64,000 nt of DNA from Cryptomeria japonica (GCF_030272615.1 NC_081409.1:653698468-653762467); one strand, 5' to 3'. Shown: positions 31,715-45,236, counted from the stretch's first letter. The notes: a model not told the origin generated them from the sequence alone. Numbers and translations: made by a program.

Positions 31715-34700
31715 GTTTTGATTTCTAGATTTATAAGTGTTAAATATTCAGAATTGATTGACATTTTCTAATCTTAATATGTTGCTTAGTTTGTACAGTT
31801 TAAAACTAGAGATATTTATCAACTTAAGAATGCATTCATTTGACTTAAAGGTATATTTCTATATTCAAGTGTCTCCTATCAATGGCTACTAAAGAATTTA
31901 TCACACTTTAATTTTGTGAGTACTTTAAAAGAGACATTTAACAACCTCTTGCAGCTTCATTTATAAAGAGACATTTTCTACACTTCTACTCATTAGACAT
32001 ATATAACTCCTCAAGCACAATGTTTTTTACTTTGGTGGAAATTTAAATGAACCTTTTTCTTTTGTTTAAGACAAGTGAGTTGCAGTCCTTTATCTAGCTC
32101 TCAATGCTGCAATATAAATACATACAGTTGAAAAACACTCCAAATAATCAATAGATAACAATATTTTCCTACAATCCAACTTTAAAAGATGTAGAGAATG
32201 GTATGCTCCTATTACATAAAGATACTTCAAAATAAGACACAATGAAACACTTTATAAACCACCATTTCAAAAAAATCACTTGGCACTGAAATAAATTGTA
32301 CTAGTGGAAAAAGAATAACAAAAGGCTTTCTCTTTTAGTATACAAGAACACATTTAGCCAAAAACATTGAAATATCTCTTCTCTACCTTCTGGAAGACAA
32401 TCTAACAAGACAATAGGAAAAACACAAAAACAAAGGTTGCCTCCATCCTTAATGGCATCATGAGATCTTAAGGGTCCTATCACTTTTAGAATAAGTGATA
32501 GGTAGAAGGAGTGGATGATGAATTCAAAATTCCTCTATAATTGGTTCTTTCGGGCTCATTTTCTCTGATTTTTCATAGTTTAGAGAGGAGAACTCTTGAG
32601 TCTCTTTACAAATGGAGACTTTGCAATTGAAATTGTCTAATAATTAGAATTTGTTGATTCAGGGCTTGTAGTTGGTCAAAAATAAAAGGCCAGTTATGAT
32701 CTTCCTTTTTCATGATTCATCACAATACTCAAGAGAAAGATCGAATATTTTCTCACTTTGAAGCTACTCAACCTAGGTTTGGGTTTGCTCAATGATATGT
32801 TGAAATATGAATCTAATAGTGACATGGTTGGAATCTAGCTATTAGCACTGTTTATGAATGATCCTTGGGAATTCTTTGAGGCCTAAGGATTAGTGGTTGA
32901 AGATTCATTAGATGTTTATATAGAGCTAACAAAAATCTCTTTTGAACTCAAGTGATAGGAGGATTTTAACAAGCCTATTAAAAAGTATGATCTATCAACG
33001 CTAATCACAAGAGTTGTTTGAGTGTATCTCGTAAAGCTAGAATGGAGCATGGAAAAAATAAAGGCCTATTAGAAATATAGGCAAGAGATCTATGAAATGG
33101 AGAAAAAAAAAAAAAAATCCTCACCAATGAGCAATGGGAAGTACATTGAGATGAAGTACATCAGCCACTTCCTTCTCCCTATGATTTAAGTAGAATCCAT
33201 AAGGAATTGTACAAAGAAGAACAATAAAAAATAGAAGAATAAAAAGATATTTTAAAGGAAGGTAGAATTGAAGAGGTTTATGAAATCTCTCAACCTTGAA
33301 ATTGGTCGTCGCTATAATATCCCATAATGAAACAAGGAGAACAACTTACATCTTAATCACCAGGTGTGTATAAATCTTCCTTATAGCTTCTATCTTTGAA
33401 CCTAAAAGGAACAAAAGAGTGTTTATTAAAAGCTTCAAAGTAGGGAAAATAGGAAGAAGTGGCTCCTATAATAGTGAAATTTGTGCAGTCTTTGCAACCA
33501 ACAACACAATAGTTAAGTATCCATCCCACTCTTTTCTCTACTCTATCTTCCATTTTTGCTCAATTCTTTTGACCCGTATCATCACTTTATCCAATTTTTT
33601 CCTCTAAGATTTCCACTTGTCCAACTTCTTTCTATTCTCTACTTCTTGCATAGTTGCCTACTCAACCTCATTGTAATCTTCTTGTTTTCTTACAATCTAT
33701 TATGATTCTCCTGATGAAAATGTACACAAGAATAGAATTGTCTTATTCTTAGCAACAAGTGACCTTTTCTTATGGTATTATAAAAGGTTTTTCTTTCTTC
33801 TCACAACTCATTCAATCTCCTACAAGTTTAATCAATAAATTGAGATAACAAAGAGAGGTAGCAAATCTCGCTTGGAGAAACAAACATAGAAAAAAGGTAG
33901 GTCTCCTAACAAAAATCCAATGCAGTCCATGTTGCACATGTGACTCTATAAATCTTTTTGATCATGAAACATAGCTTGGGTTGGGCCTTAGGATGAGGTC
34001 AAGCTAATGTAGGAGACCTAAATGTCTATTACCACATAATTTTTTGAAATGAGTAGAGCCTCAAAAAGGAAGACTAGGAGTTGGTACATGCCAAGGGGAT
34101 GATTGATTGATTGATAATTGACATTAATGCTCAAGATTCAGGGATTATTTTATTGATGGTAGATGTCTAATTGAAAGTAACCAAAGAAATGTTATAGGTG
34201 GAAAAAAGTTAGAGGATAAAGTTATATAAAGAGTTAGCCGATGTTTAGGCCCTAGCCTACTCACTAAAATAGGAGAAGACCACCATAGAGAGGTGCTTCA
34301 AAGAAAGAATGGAGTAGATCACCCAAGTTCATCAAATTTTTTTATTCTATTTCACCACAGATTTAAATATAGTTGAAGGCCCAAGTCAAAGATAACAGAT
34401 ACACAATTAAAAGAAAAATTGTATTATAGCTCACAAGCTTCTAATATTCTCCTCATGATTAAAGAGTTGTATGTTTCTTTTGGGATTCCATCAAAGAGGC
34501 GACTTTACATTTGAATCCTACACTCAAATTCTTTTTTTATTCTTAGTCATTAATTGTAGAAGTAAGCACTACTATGGAGAAAACTCTTTGTTTTTTGTGC
34601 CAAAAGTTGTAGAATAGAAATTGCTTGTACAAAAACTATGTATTTCCTTTGAGGAGACTCTTCAAGTAGTGGGCCTAGAGAATACAAGACAAATGAATGT

Positions 34701-37700
34701 GCAAGAAAATAAAATTTTGAGTTGTAATAAGGTTCTATTAAAATGTAAGGAAAATTTAAATGCCTTAGAGAAAGTTGTAAAAGAAATAAAGGGGCACATT
34801 GAACAATTGGTCCTATTAGGAATCCCCTCCTCATTTCTCACTGATAATACAATTTTCATTGAGATTTAGATTCAAGATTTGTTGGAGAATAAAAAAAAGT
34901 ACCAAACTTCTTTCTATAATTTGAGTCAAGCACCAAAAGTATTAGAGGTAGAGGAGATTCTTCAGTTACTCACTCAGCTTGATTTACAAATGTAGTATTC
35001 GATTAAAAGTTGGCACATTTTTTATTTTATGAGATTATTGATTTAAATAGTCTTTAAGACTATGATGAAGAAGGCACAACCTTATAAAGTGGAGTGGGAA
35101 TCTATGTAGCTATAATTATAATTTTGGCATTTTATGTCCTCAAACTAGAGAATTTGTGTTGTATCCATAGGAAAATATTCCCTTAGAATCACTAGAACTA
35201 TAGAGAGGAGATCTACATTTTAATTTGATGCACTTGAGGAATCAATAGAAATAATAATTATATTTACTATTTTGGGTAATGCAGGCTTGATTCTAAATGC
35301 AACCTCAATGAAGAACACATATTTAATTAAACTAAGTGTTTGTTTCTTTTACAATAGAATGGGACGAGTCACCCCTTGGCACATATTCTCTATCCAAATA
35401 ATTATTGGTAGTATTATGTGTTGTGTTATTGGACCATGAAACGTTGTGGTATGAAAGCATAAGCTCCACAAAAGTAAAAGAGTTGCAATTACTTTTCTAA
35501 CAACATTGCAATATATGGAGCCATGCATTGAATTCAATTGCAAAGTTTTGAAGGTTCAAAAAGACATGCACATATAAAATATATGCCATTGGAAATGGGT
35601 ACGCAATAATTTAGTGAGTAGGTCCATAGAAAGAGACATAAAAAAGAGCCACATGTCAATAGTGAACTACTTTTAGAGGGTAGGAATTTCTAACAGCTAA
35701 ATAAGTTGTCTCTATTTGAATATTTTCTTCAATTATCAACTAATTCATGTCAAAATTAAGGAAAATAATATAAAACTATCATGATGATAAATGTTGGATG
35801 ATTTATTATTCTTATGTGAATGCAATGAGGACATCCAGTTAACTCTTTCTTGTACCCAAGATCACCCCTTCTGATAAATATACAAGTAATAAATGTAATT
35901 GGGTTAGTATTATTTTAAATACTATGAAGCATTGATTCTAGTGAGCCTTAGTGGGTGCTTCTCACAAAATAATTTGTATATTGTGCTCTTTTCCAATATG
36001 GACTTATGGTATGTTGTTATCCTTTCAAGAGTGAAGAGTTTGTGGCATACCACACTCATCACTTTTGTTGTCATTTTTTCTCTTCTATGATAGATTCAAA
36101 TTCTATAATTCTTGACATTAATACATCAATCAAAGCTCTTTAACTATTCAATCTGCTCTTTTTAAGATTCTAAGAGTGTCATTGTTATTCTAAATTGCAC
36201 TATGATTTCATAAAAAGGGTAATAACACTTTAATTTATGGTGTGCATTCCTTAAGAGTTAGGTAGTTATTTAATTTTATTTCAGAATTATTTCTCCCTTT
36301 CCCAAAGACCCATTAAATAGAAGAAGATATGTATTCTATAATGCATGGAGGTTGTTTTATGAATCACAATCCCACATTTACAAACCTTCCCATTATTACC
36401 CCTTAAGTGAAAATTTGAGCATAAACATAACTCACTCTTCTTTTTTTAAGCTAAGTTACTAAGTAAATATTTTACCATGTTAAGGAGCCTAAAGAGTGTG
36501 CAATTTTCATCTTTGAGTGACATTAGCTAATTCTATGAAAATTTAGAACAAGTTGGAGGTCAAGCCCAAATCAAGAACAAATAAGAGGAGATGCTAGTCT
36601 CAAGAACAGTTGGAACCCTTAAGTAAGTTTTGAGCTCCCCCAAAATCATTGATTATTGACATCAATGAAGACTTAAGGAAGATAACAAAAGTTTTAAGAG
36701 TTCAAAATGGTCCAAAAAGTTTTGACAAAGGTTTGAGTTCAATCAAAGCTTGAACAAGTTCCAAAAACATATGAGACTCCCAACAAGTTCTAACTTAGGA
36801 TACATTTTCACACAATTTTGCAAAGAGAAATGAGAATTAACTTGTAATGAATCTTGACATCTTGACAATTATCAAGATGATAGGAAATTTTGAAACCTTG
36901 ACAAGAATGCACAAAGATGCTATCAAACTTGACATTGAATAATTAATAACAAAGGTTGAGTTTGACAAGGGTTAAAAGCTCAATTAGGTTGAAATTGATG
37001 TTTCCTAAAGAGTGCTAGTTATTACCAAAAAAAGTCACTTGACATAGGAAGATTTGGAGCCATATTGATAAATGCAAGGGTAGTGAATGTTAGAGGCTAT
37101 TTAAATGTTAAATGTAGTGAATATTGATTATGATTCAGAGATCAACATGTTTCTTGGCATGCCCAATCATTTTTTGCATGATATAAAGATAAATCTAGGT
37201 TGATTTGCAAATGGATCTTTTTGGAGGCTTAAGAAGAGGTTGTTGGAAGAGTCACACCATATAAAAAAAGTGAAATTGTCATAGGAGTGGTAAAAGGTAT
37301 AAGGAAAGATAATACCCATGGATAGAGGGTCAGGTTTGTAATCTATACCAATTATAAATTTTTTAAGCATGAAAATAAAAAACATTTATAATGTTTATGT
37401 GAGGGTTTTCTTTCTTTTTTTGGCTTCTTTTTCATGTGAGATTAGCATGCATGTCATAAGTTATATGATTGGGCTGTCTAGTAAGACCCATTGACCACAA
37501 ATGCATCATTTCCTATATATACTTTATCATTAAATTACTATAACTCATCCCTGACAAATCAAATTCTAAAAGAAGTTTTCTGAAAAGTGAATTTATCTAA
37601 CACAAATTTCATAACCTTGTCAAGAGGTTTAAAATGATGATTTCTATTGGTACACTTGGATCATTATATCATTAAGGAAAATCGAAATTGAGAATCTTGT

Positions 37701-38459
37701 AGTTCAATCTAGTATAATCCAATATTTTAATGACATGTCAAAGTTACCATTGTCGAATTTTTTAATTTCGATTTTAGATGTGCTTGTCATTTTATATTAC
37801 TAAAATCATAAATCTTTCACTTTAATAAGGGATGGTAATATCTTATCAGCCGACAATAACTTTATAGAGAAATAATTGATGTACATATAGTTCTAAGAAA
37901 ATTAAGTAGAATAATGATAATAAACACAAGATGTAGCCTGAAAATTTCTTGACTAGTAGGAGGTCATGATGTGTTGAGTAATAAAAATGACAAAAATACT
38001 AAATGAAATGAAAACTTTAATCATTTGGATTTAGATTCAGATTTAGATTTGAATGCAAAGAGTGCAAAAGTTTTTAATTCAAATTTGAATTCTGTGAAAG
38101 AATGTCTTGGTATTTCCTTAGACTTTGCTAAGTTGGACTCCCAAAACTTACCAAAATCTTATAAATCATAAGTTTAGTCTTTCCAACCCCTAGGCTTTCC
38201 ATATGATTATCATTATTATTTTTAGAGACCTAGAAATGATTAAAAAGAAAAAAAAAAGATAAAAAAAGGGGAGTGAATATGAAATCCCAAGAATCCATAG
38301 AGAGCAAAAGTCACAATAAAAAAATACATGTAATAGATATTCTCAAAACACATGCAAGACACAATAATAGCTCTTACAGGCTTGTTCAGAATAACATTTG
38401 TAAATCAATATTTGTTCTTTTTGTTGAATGCCCCAAATAACAAACAAGATTCCCACTGA
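31715..38459. other. Spacer between the convergent ZF-HD genes, no gene recognised
   Basis: 6.7 kb of AT-rich DNA. All frames are short (under about 100 codons) and without family motifs. A lysine/glutamate-rich frame at 34621-34869 looks coiled-coil-like but stands alone. No LTR pair or target duplication was found. It may be old decayed repeats. Confidence 0.5.
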
Positions 38460-38840
38460 TTAAAGTGACTCTACTTTTTCGTGGAAACTACGGTGACAAT
38501 CACAGGCATCGCAATACATTTCATCATCCGGATCGGGCACAAACTCTCCACATCCATCTAAGACATGAGTACTTATGTGCAGGTGGAGAGCATGATTCGT
38601 CCAACATTTCATGTACTTCACAGCGCTTCTACGCTCATCAATACTTGACCCACAAAAAACTACATTGGAGGTTTCCTTCTTTTCTAGGGGTTTCTCAGGA
38701 GTTTCATCCTTCTTCGTTCTCTTGGATGTTTCAAGATTCTCTTCCTCGCTTCTTTCCCTCTTTCCCTTGTCTTTTCCTTGCTCAGTATTATCTTCACCAT
38801 TGACCATGGCTATGGTTTTCTCGTTGGAAGGAACAGTCAT
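38460..38840 (-). CDS. Single-domain MIF-like ZF-HD zinc-finger protein (126 aa)
   Basis: Paralogue of the five-finger gene. The N-terminus MTVPSNEKTIAM, NTEQGKDKGKRERSEE and ETSKRTKKDETPEKP match it closely. One ZF-HD domain follows, VKYMKCWTNHA, VLDGCGEF, MYCDACDCHRSFHEK, with all cysteine and histidine ligands kept. There is no homeodomain. The size fits mini zinc finger proteins, which in plants dimerise with ZF-HD factors and keep them off DNA. An in-frame ATG exists 40 codons upstream (38960), but that extension is hydrophobic and corresponds to the 5' untranslated region of the paralogue, so 38840 is preferred. The frame is intact. It faces the five-finger gene tail to tail. Confidence 0.85.
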   Translation of the reverse strand: MTVPSNEKTIAMVNGEDNTEQGKDKGKRERSEEENLETSKRTKKDETPEKPLEKKETSNVVFCGSSIDERRSAVKYMKCWTNHALHLHISTHVLDGCGEFVPDPDDEMYCDACDCHRSFHEKVESL

Positions 38841-39635
38841 TTTCTTAGAACTTTGCCTGATTCTATTCTTACACAGAAATTGGAATAATATTAGAAAACC
38901 AGGCAAGGGAAGGAGTTTAACGATGGCAAGGAATAAAGATGATAGAACGCTTCCCTTCACTTATAATTAGTGACGTTGTGACGTTTGAGCTTCGTATTCT
39001 GGTTGGTAGCTTTTTACGGTTTCTTTTATAAAACCCTAACGAAATACTATTTAAAGAAGCAATAATTTCTTGGAAATAGATATATTTAGTGATTTTACAT
39101 TGTAGTTCAATATGGATACTGATTAAAGGGTTATATTTCAAATTGTTCAATACAAATGATAAGAATGATGGTATATTTCTTGATTCCATCATCTAGTAAG
39201 GTTTTAAAGTCTTAGTGCTCTAATGATTATCATAGAAAGGATAGGATATTCTTTAGTTCTTGGCTTTTGGTCAAAAGAATATCAACATAGGTTTGTGTTC
39301 CTATATTGGATAGTATAAAAAACTCATGGATGATATAAAATCCTTTGCCAAAATAAAAAAGTATATTTAAAAAATGGAAAACACGATAGTGTGGGTAAGA
39401 AAACATACCCTATAAATAATTTAGTGTATAATATTTGAAAAAAATAAAATTGATAAGATGAAGAATAATGAATTATTGTTATATAATTTATCTTTTATTT
39501 ATTATTCATAAATATCTTGTGGTTGATGACACATAACACATATTTAATATTGAAATAATGCATGAATATAGACATGTTGATATTGATGTTTCTCATATTT
39601 GGGATGAATTTGTGTTCATAATCCTATCCTCCAGG
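38841..39635 (-). promoter_or_regulatory. Upstream region of the single-finger gene, conserved with the paralogue
   Basis: Reverse complement resembles 29715-30556 in order for about 800 bp, including GTGTAAGAATAGA just before the start, the 15-base double TGACG site (38970-38984), AGCTACCAACC and the CATCAACCACAA segment near 39520. Similarity fades beyond about 39635. Confidence 0.65.
38970..38984 (+). promoter_or_regulatory. as-1-like double TGACG site
   Basis: GTGACGTTGTGACGT, identical to the site upstream of the five-finger gene, 130 bases before the preferred start. Candidate bZIP (TGA-type) binding site. Confidence 0.5.
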
Positions 39636-41949
39636 GATAACTTTAAGAAACCACCCCCCAGGCAAAAGTGTAAAATCCTAGCAAATCAGACATTATTTTT
39701 GGGGCAAAAATTTCAAATTGATGGTGAATTTTTTTTCAAATTTGGAAAAAAAATAAAATTTGTATTGGCGATTTTATTTTTAGGGTTTGAAAATTACATA
39801 AAATCCTAGCGAATAATTCATATTGTGTGGGGAAAATATATAATGGAGGAGGCAAATGTTTTTCATTTAAAGGAAAAAATATGTGTATGGGTGAAAAATT
39901 AGACTCCAAAGGAAAAATTTATTTAAGTGTAGGCGGTTTTCGTTATCTATTAATAACCATTTTTGTTATCTAATTAATGCAACATCATGTCGAGTCCATA
40001 ATCTACACGATGTATTGATAAGGGCAAATTCATCAACACGTCACACATACCTAAAATCCATCAATGATTTAAAACCGTTCAATGATCGCATATCAATGGC
40101 TGAAGTTTTATTTCGGCCCAAATTTCTTAAGAGAACTTAGTTCTCCAAAAAGTCCCCGGAATGGAATTGGAGACAGTAGGCACGAATCAAATCTTATCCT
40201 AATCAAGTATTGACATTTATTAACGTTTTGTCACTGACATTCTCTAACTGCGATCCACTCGGCACGCACGACTTCCAATCTGGTAATTGGTAGTGGTTTA
40301 CAGTTGTTTCCAATTTCGCACACTCGTGCATTTATGAGAAAGATTTACTAAGAGATACGCTTTTGCAAAATAGCAAGCGAATTGGGTCCTCCTAGCCAAT
40401 AAATATTTATATGGCTATTGGTGAATTATGTTCATCTATTAAGACAACCTCAGAAAGTGTAGGCGAAAATATTGAATTTACCACGTGGAAAATGTAGATT
40501 CTATTGGCAAAATCTTGATAGAGATACAATTAAATACATAGAACAATAGGCGATTGGGCCATGCATTTGATGAATATTTATAAAGTTTGGGCAACATGGC
40601 CACCCCCTATCGATGCAATATATTCGCCATTTTCTAGGTCACCGACGTGAAATATTTGCCACTAAAGTAAACCCTGCTATCCTCCCAACATAAACTTGTC
40701 TTTTTCGTATATTTATATCTTATTCAGATTATGATGCTTGAAATCATTGGTTCACTTGTGTGTGGACCCATGTCTATGACAAATACTTTTGAAATAACAC
40801 TTTTGAGACATGTTATGCCTTGAAGGAAAATAACTTCCTCGATAGGTAGTCAAACTCATTCTTTCAAGTAAAATCATTGAACATATACTGATATAAATGT
40901 AGACTGCTTATTTGATGTATCTTTGAATGCTAGTGGAAAATTTATGAGTCTAGATGATTTACTTTTATTGATCATTGTCATTGAGATCTTCAATCCTAAT
41001 AACATCCATTTCTCTAACTACCAAATGTTTGACCTTATATAAATGGTCCTAGGTTTCCAATTATATTAATTTATATGGGTCAGTGCAAGAAGATGAGTCC
41101 ACTTTTTGGCCAAAAAGTGGAAGTGTTTTCCCTGATTTTTAGATTTTGTCTCATTTGAGCTTAAATTTTGAAACACTTAGAGATTGAATCTTGGAAAAAG
41201 TCAGTAATATAAAAGATAGCCCTCTGAGTGTACTTTCCAAATATATAATTTATTTTAATACCCACATATTAAAAAATAACTTTTTGAATGGAGTTCTAAA
41301 AACTATGTTTTAAAAATATCTGTTTCAGGACCATACCATGCATGTGTACGACCCACACTTTTTGACACGATTAAAATTATTTTCTCAAACCGTTTTGGGA
41401 AATGGTTTGTAACACACTGAAGATTGATGAGCATATTTTTCTGTATTTTTTTTTCTAATATTTTTTTTTTAATTAATTTTTTAATGGCCGTAATTATCTT
41501 TTTAAAAATTTGACGTGTACGACCCACATAATTTGATGTAAACTTAACATTTTTTTATTTTTTATTTTTTAAATACAAAAGAATTTTGTGTAGATTGATG
41601 ACATATAATTTTTTTTCCAAAATTCTTTAAAATAAAAAAGTTATTAAATTAACAAAATTAGTTAATATTTCAAATTTATGGACCCGATTTAGTATAAATT
41701 AAATGAAAAATAGTTAAAATAATCAATTTTTAAATAAATTTACATATTTAGAATCTAGATAGTATAATCTGAAATGGGTTTTAATTTCGTATAAAAATTC
41801 CCTGATTAGAGGCGCATAAACTATTTCTAAAGTTCATATTTGTGCTTTCATTCATGGAGATTTGAATTTGCAGGTCCATGTCTCAGGTGTGGCCATCCCA
41901 GGCCTATCCTGGGCCTAATCCCGAGCCAAGTGGCGGGTTGTGGAATCAA
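39636..41949. other. AT-rich spacer with short duplications
   Basis: No gene recognised. An AAAATCCTAGC(A/G)AAT segment occurs at about 39671 and 39799. A GTGTACGACCCACA segment occurs near 41343 and 41515. Short inverted repeats such as GAGAACTTAGTTCTC (about 40131) are present. This block has no counterpart in the left arm of the inverted duplication. Confidence 0.5.
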
Positions 41950-42260
41950 CTTCCACAAACGGGCCCCCATTTTCAAACAAGGGCGGCTTGTGGAAAAAAA
42001 AAGGAAAAATACCATTTAGAAACGGGGGCTCGCTTTTAAACAAAACAGGCCCCCGTTTTTAGAAACGGGCCCCCGTTTTTAGAAACGGGCCCCCGTTTTT
42101 AAAAACGGGCCCCCGTTTTGTTTAAAAGCGGGCCCCCATTTTAGAACAAAATGGGGGCCCATTTTTTTTTGCTTCGGACCCTCGTTACCTTCCGGCTCGG
42201 GAGCCTGAAGCATAAATGGGCCCCCGTTTTTTGAAAATGGGCCCCCGTTTATAAGAGCGC
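41950..42260. repeat. GC-rich array of palindromic 20-mers
   Basis: AGAAACGGGCCCCCGTTTTT stands at 42061 and 42081, with a close third unit at 42101. Related GGCCCCC units occur near 41961, 42049, 42129, 42218 and 42240, and one inverted unit near 42152. Around them GCTTTTAAACAAAAC (42032) pairs with GTTTTGTTTAAAAGC (42115), making a larger nested hairpin. Such GC blocks occur nowhere else in this AT-rich window. No coding sense. Confidence 0.85.
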
Positions 42261-42309
42261 GTTTTCCAACGCGTGGACTTCCGCGAATTTGTGACTCATT
42301 ACCTTGCAC

Positions 42310-43400
42310 TTGCCCATATGCATGCAATCCAATAAGAAACAACCATTTTCTAGGACTCTTAACCTACAGAGGGGTAAATTTATATATTAAAAATACTGCA
42401 TGGGGCCATATCCATTGGTCCTTGCATGAGTTGAATCCACAAGTAGGGTTTAGTCTAAGACATGAAAAGCTCTAATAATTTTTGGACAAGTCTAGTATAA
42501 AGGCTAGAAGAATTATACTAATAGTGGTGAGCGTAAGGTTATCGTGAATAAAAATAGAAAAAACCAATCATCATAATGAATTATAAAAAGGTCAACAGAG
42601 TAAAATTAGAAGGTAAACTTTCCTCCTATTTATCTTGTCCCCTCTTTTCCCTGCATGTGAGCTACATGATTCATGCATGCTAAAGTGGTGAAGATAGTAA
42701 ACAAAATGAGTAGAGATATCTTTAAAGGAAATATGGTTGTATGGTGCATCATTCTTTAGGTAGACCCACATTTTCAAAACTAAATACACATATCATTTTT
42801 ATGAGTTGTTGAAAGCTATTGATAAAATCAAAAAATCATAAAAATTACTATCTCTATTTTAATAAGAGAAATTAACTGTGTACAAAATAAAAAGGAATAT
42901 GAGTTTTATATTTAAGAATTAAAGTCAAGAGGATGTGATCAAGTAGATCCCATAGGTACATGTAAAAGTGCTAAAAAAATAAATGTAACATATTATGTAA
43001 GGTTGCACGAAAGAATTGGTGATGGTAAATATGAGCACAAAATAAAAGAATATTTAAATATAATTTTTTTCAAAAAATTTAATGTGCTCCTTTCAATCTA
43101 AATAAAAGTGAAATCATGTAAATGATACAAATTAAGTGAATGATGCACAGAGTTGTCAAAAACATGGAACTAAAGTAAGTTCCTCAATCAATGCATATAT
43201 GAGCTCATGTAAGCTTTTATAATGCAAATTATACAATATGACCTCCTTAGATTGGGTGTATACATCAATAGGAAAAAAAATTAGGAAGAGAAATGATATA
43301 GTGGATACATATAACAATGCAATATTCATAGGGGGTAAACAAAATAACAATTGCACACAGAATTTCATGTGAATGGAAGGAATTTTTTTCTTAATATTTC
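42310..43400 (-). repeat. Right outer inverted repeat: 3' end and LTR-like part of a copia element
   Basis: Reverse complement of this segment follows 28240-29330 in order. Its internal side stops near 43400, where a short duplication (GTGAGGATAACTA copies at about 43411 and 43453) leads into the LINE-like tail. The copies have diverged with many small indels. Confidence 0.7.
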
Positions 43401-43439
43401 TACAAAAAGTGAGGATAACTAATTTGAGGATAACTAATA

Positions 43440-43863
43440 TTTCTACGAAAAAGTGAGGATAACTAGTTTGGCCAGTTCTTGGTTTTGGTTAAGTGCAGGT
43501 CTTGTTGTTGGTGGCCAAAAGATTCTATTACAGGTTAAGGGTGCCTAAGAAAACCCTGTTGTTTGGCTGAGGGTGCCTGTCAAACCCTTGTTCTCTATGT
43601 CTTAGATCTATAAAATAGTTTAGATATGATTTTTGGGCCAGCAGGGTTTGTATTGGTTTTATTTTGTGGTCTAGCTAGCGTTGGTTTGGCCGAGGCTGTT
43701 GTTTGTAGCTTATTCTGCCACTAGTTCTCTAATGTTTAATCCTTCTTTTTGGTTTGTGGTTGTGATGCTGTTTATCATTGTTGAATCTGTCTGCAACATC
43801 CCATTAGTGGTTCTGGATCCTTGAAAAATCCAAGGGTTTCAGGTCCCTTCAAACCCTATTATA
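43440..43863 (+). mobile_element. LINE-like tail, part before E4
   Basis: T/G-rich plus-strand sequence ending GGGTTTCAGGTCCC and TTCAAACCCTATT, similar to the end of 24010-25960. It continues after E4 at 50451 with TTTATGGTCCCTTCAAAACC and CCTAATCAACAAC. E4 therefore split this copy. The class is inferred. Confidence 0.45.
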
Positions 43864-44908
43864 TGTTAGGTCCTGGAGGCAACTGAGAGGGGGGAGGGGT
43901 GAATCAGTTGTCAAAGAAATTTAAATCCAAACAACTTATCCAACTTACTGCTTCATAATAGTGAACTAGTCTTTTATACCGGTGGACAGTTTTATCAAAT
44001 AATTGCAATACCAGTAAAGATTAATACATGAGATAAAAGGAAAAAGTCATCCACAACACATAACACCAATATTTGTACATGGAAACCTTGTAAGGGGAAA
44101 AACCATGGTGGGAAACCTTACCCATAATTAGATGATACTACTGTAGATAGTAAGTGTATATAAATGGGGTCTGCAGATGCAAAAAGGCCAAGCGCCTAGA
44201 GCTCACTGCTCAAACACAAAATAGGAGTCTCACTGACTACAATTGAATGGTTATATCTAATAAGGATGTACTTCTCAAAATAGCATCTTTATATGTTGGA
44301 TTCAGTACCAGTGTAGTTCTGATATGCTTTCACAAAAACCTTGATTCACCTTCAAATGATGTCTACATGTATAGCTCTTCTTATTTTCGCATATACCTTC
44401 ACACACTTCTTTTCCACACTTGATCTTACAAATAAGATCTTATATTTATATCATAACCTAAGACCAATTTTAGTAGGTCGGCTCTACAAGATATTATAAT
44501 AAAATTATTTTACAAGCAAAACAATATCTGATGCAATAACCAATTCAACATGTTAGCTTGATGCATTTACAACAACAATAAATCATCTCCATAGTGTGTC
44601 ATGCTGATGTGGAGAAGATAAACCTGTCGATGTATAACTTGGACCTATTTGCCGGTAACAGCAAATATGCAAATACGAATATGCCAATAAACAAATCTCC
44701 AAGACAAGGTGTCCAAACAATGTCTTCAACATAACCAAGTGTATTCCAAGTGTCAGCGATCATTATATCCTGCCAGTGTACCATATACCGGTGACTGTGC
44801 ATAAGTCACTTGCTTGCCGATGAATATTGTTGATTCTCCAAAGTGCTAGAGTTGATAAAGTTTAGTAGGTGTTGACATCAATGACAAAACCATACCAAAA
44901 TACCAACA
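43864..44908 (-). repeat. E4 3' LTR
   Basis: Matches 49402-50450. It carries the GGAAACC and GGGGAAAAACCATGGTGGG block near 44080-44110. The minus-strand purine-rich tract beside it reads CCAAATGGGGAGAT. Confidence 0.9.
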
Positions 44909-45236
44909 ATCTCCCCATTTGGCATTGATGGCAACACAAGATTGAAAAACCATCAAAGTGCCAAATACCAAAGTACCAACAATTACCAAAATATAAGTAA
45001 ACTCTCCCAAAGTAACAATCTCTCCCTGTGAGAGTAACATGTGTTTCCTTATGTTTTCCATACCAATCTCTCCCCCTTTGACATCAAATGCCAAAGTAAT
45101 AAAAATATTTCTAGATACAAAATACCAACCAATACAGTATACCAACTACTCCCCCTGAGAAGTAGCTTCCTCATCAAGAACCGGAGTAAAAGTTTTCTCT
45201 TGTTAATTCTTCTGGTTGATGATGGATATAAACTTA

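Noticed and set aside
34621-34869. Lysine/glutamate-rich 82-codon frame between the MIF genes
   Set aside because: Too short, without neighbours in the same frame or any known domain.
38841-38960. 40-residue N-terminal extension of the single-finger protein, resembling a signal peptide
   Set aside because: The region aligns with the 5' untranslated region of the paralogue, and the conserved MT.PSNEK start is at 38840.
42061-42120. Possible CRISPR-like regular array
   Set aside because: Units are contiguous palindromes without spacers, in plant nuclear DNA.
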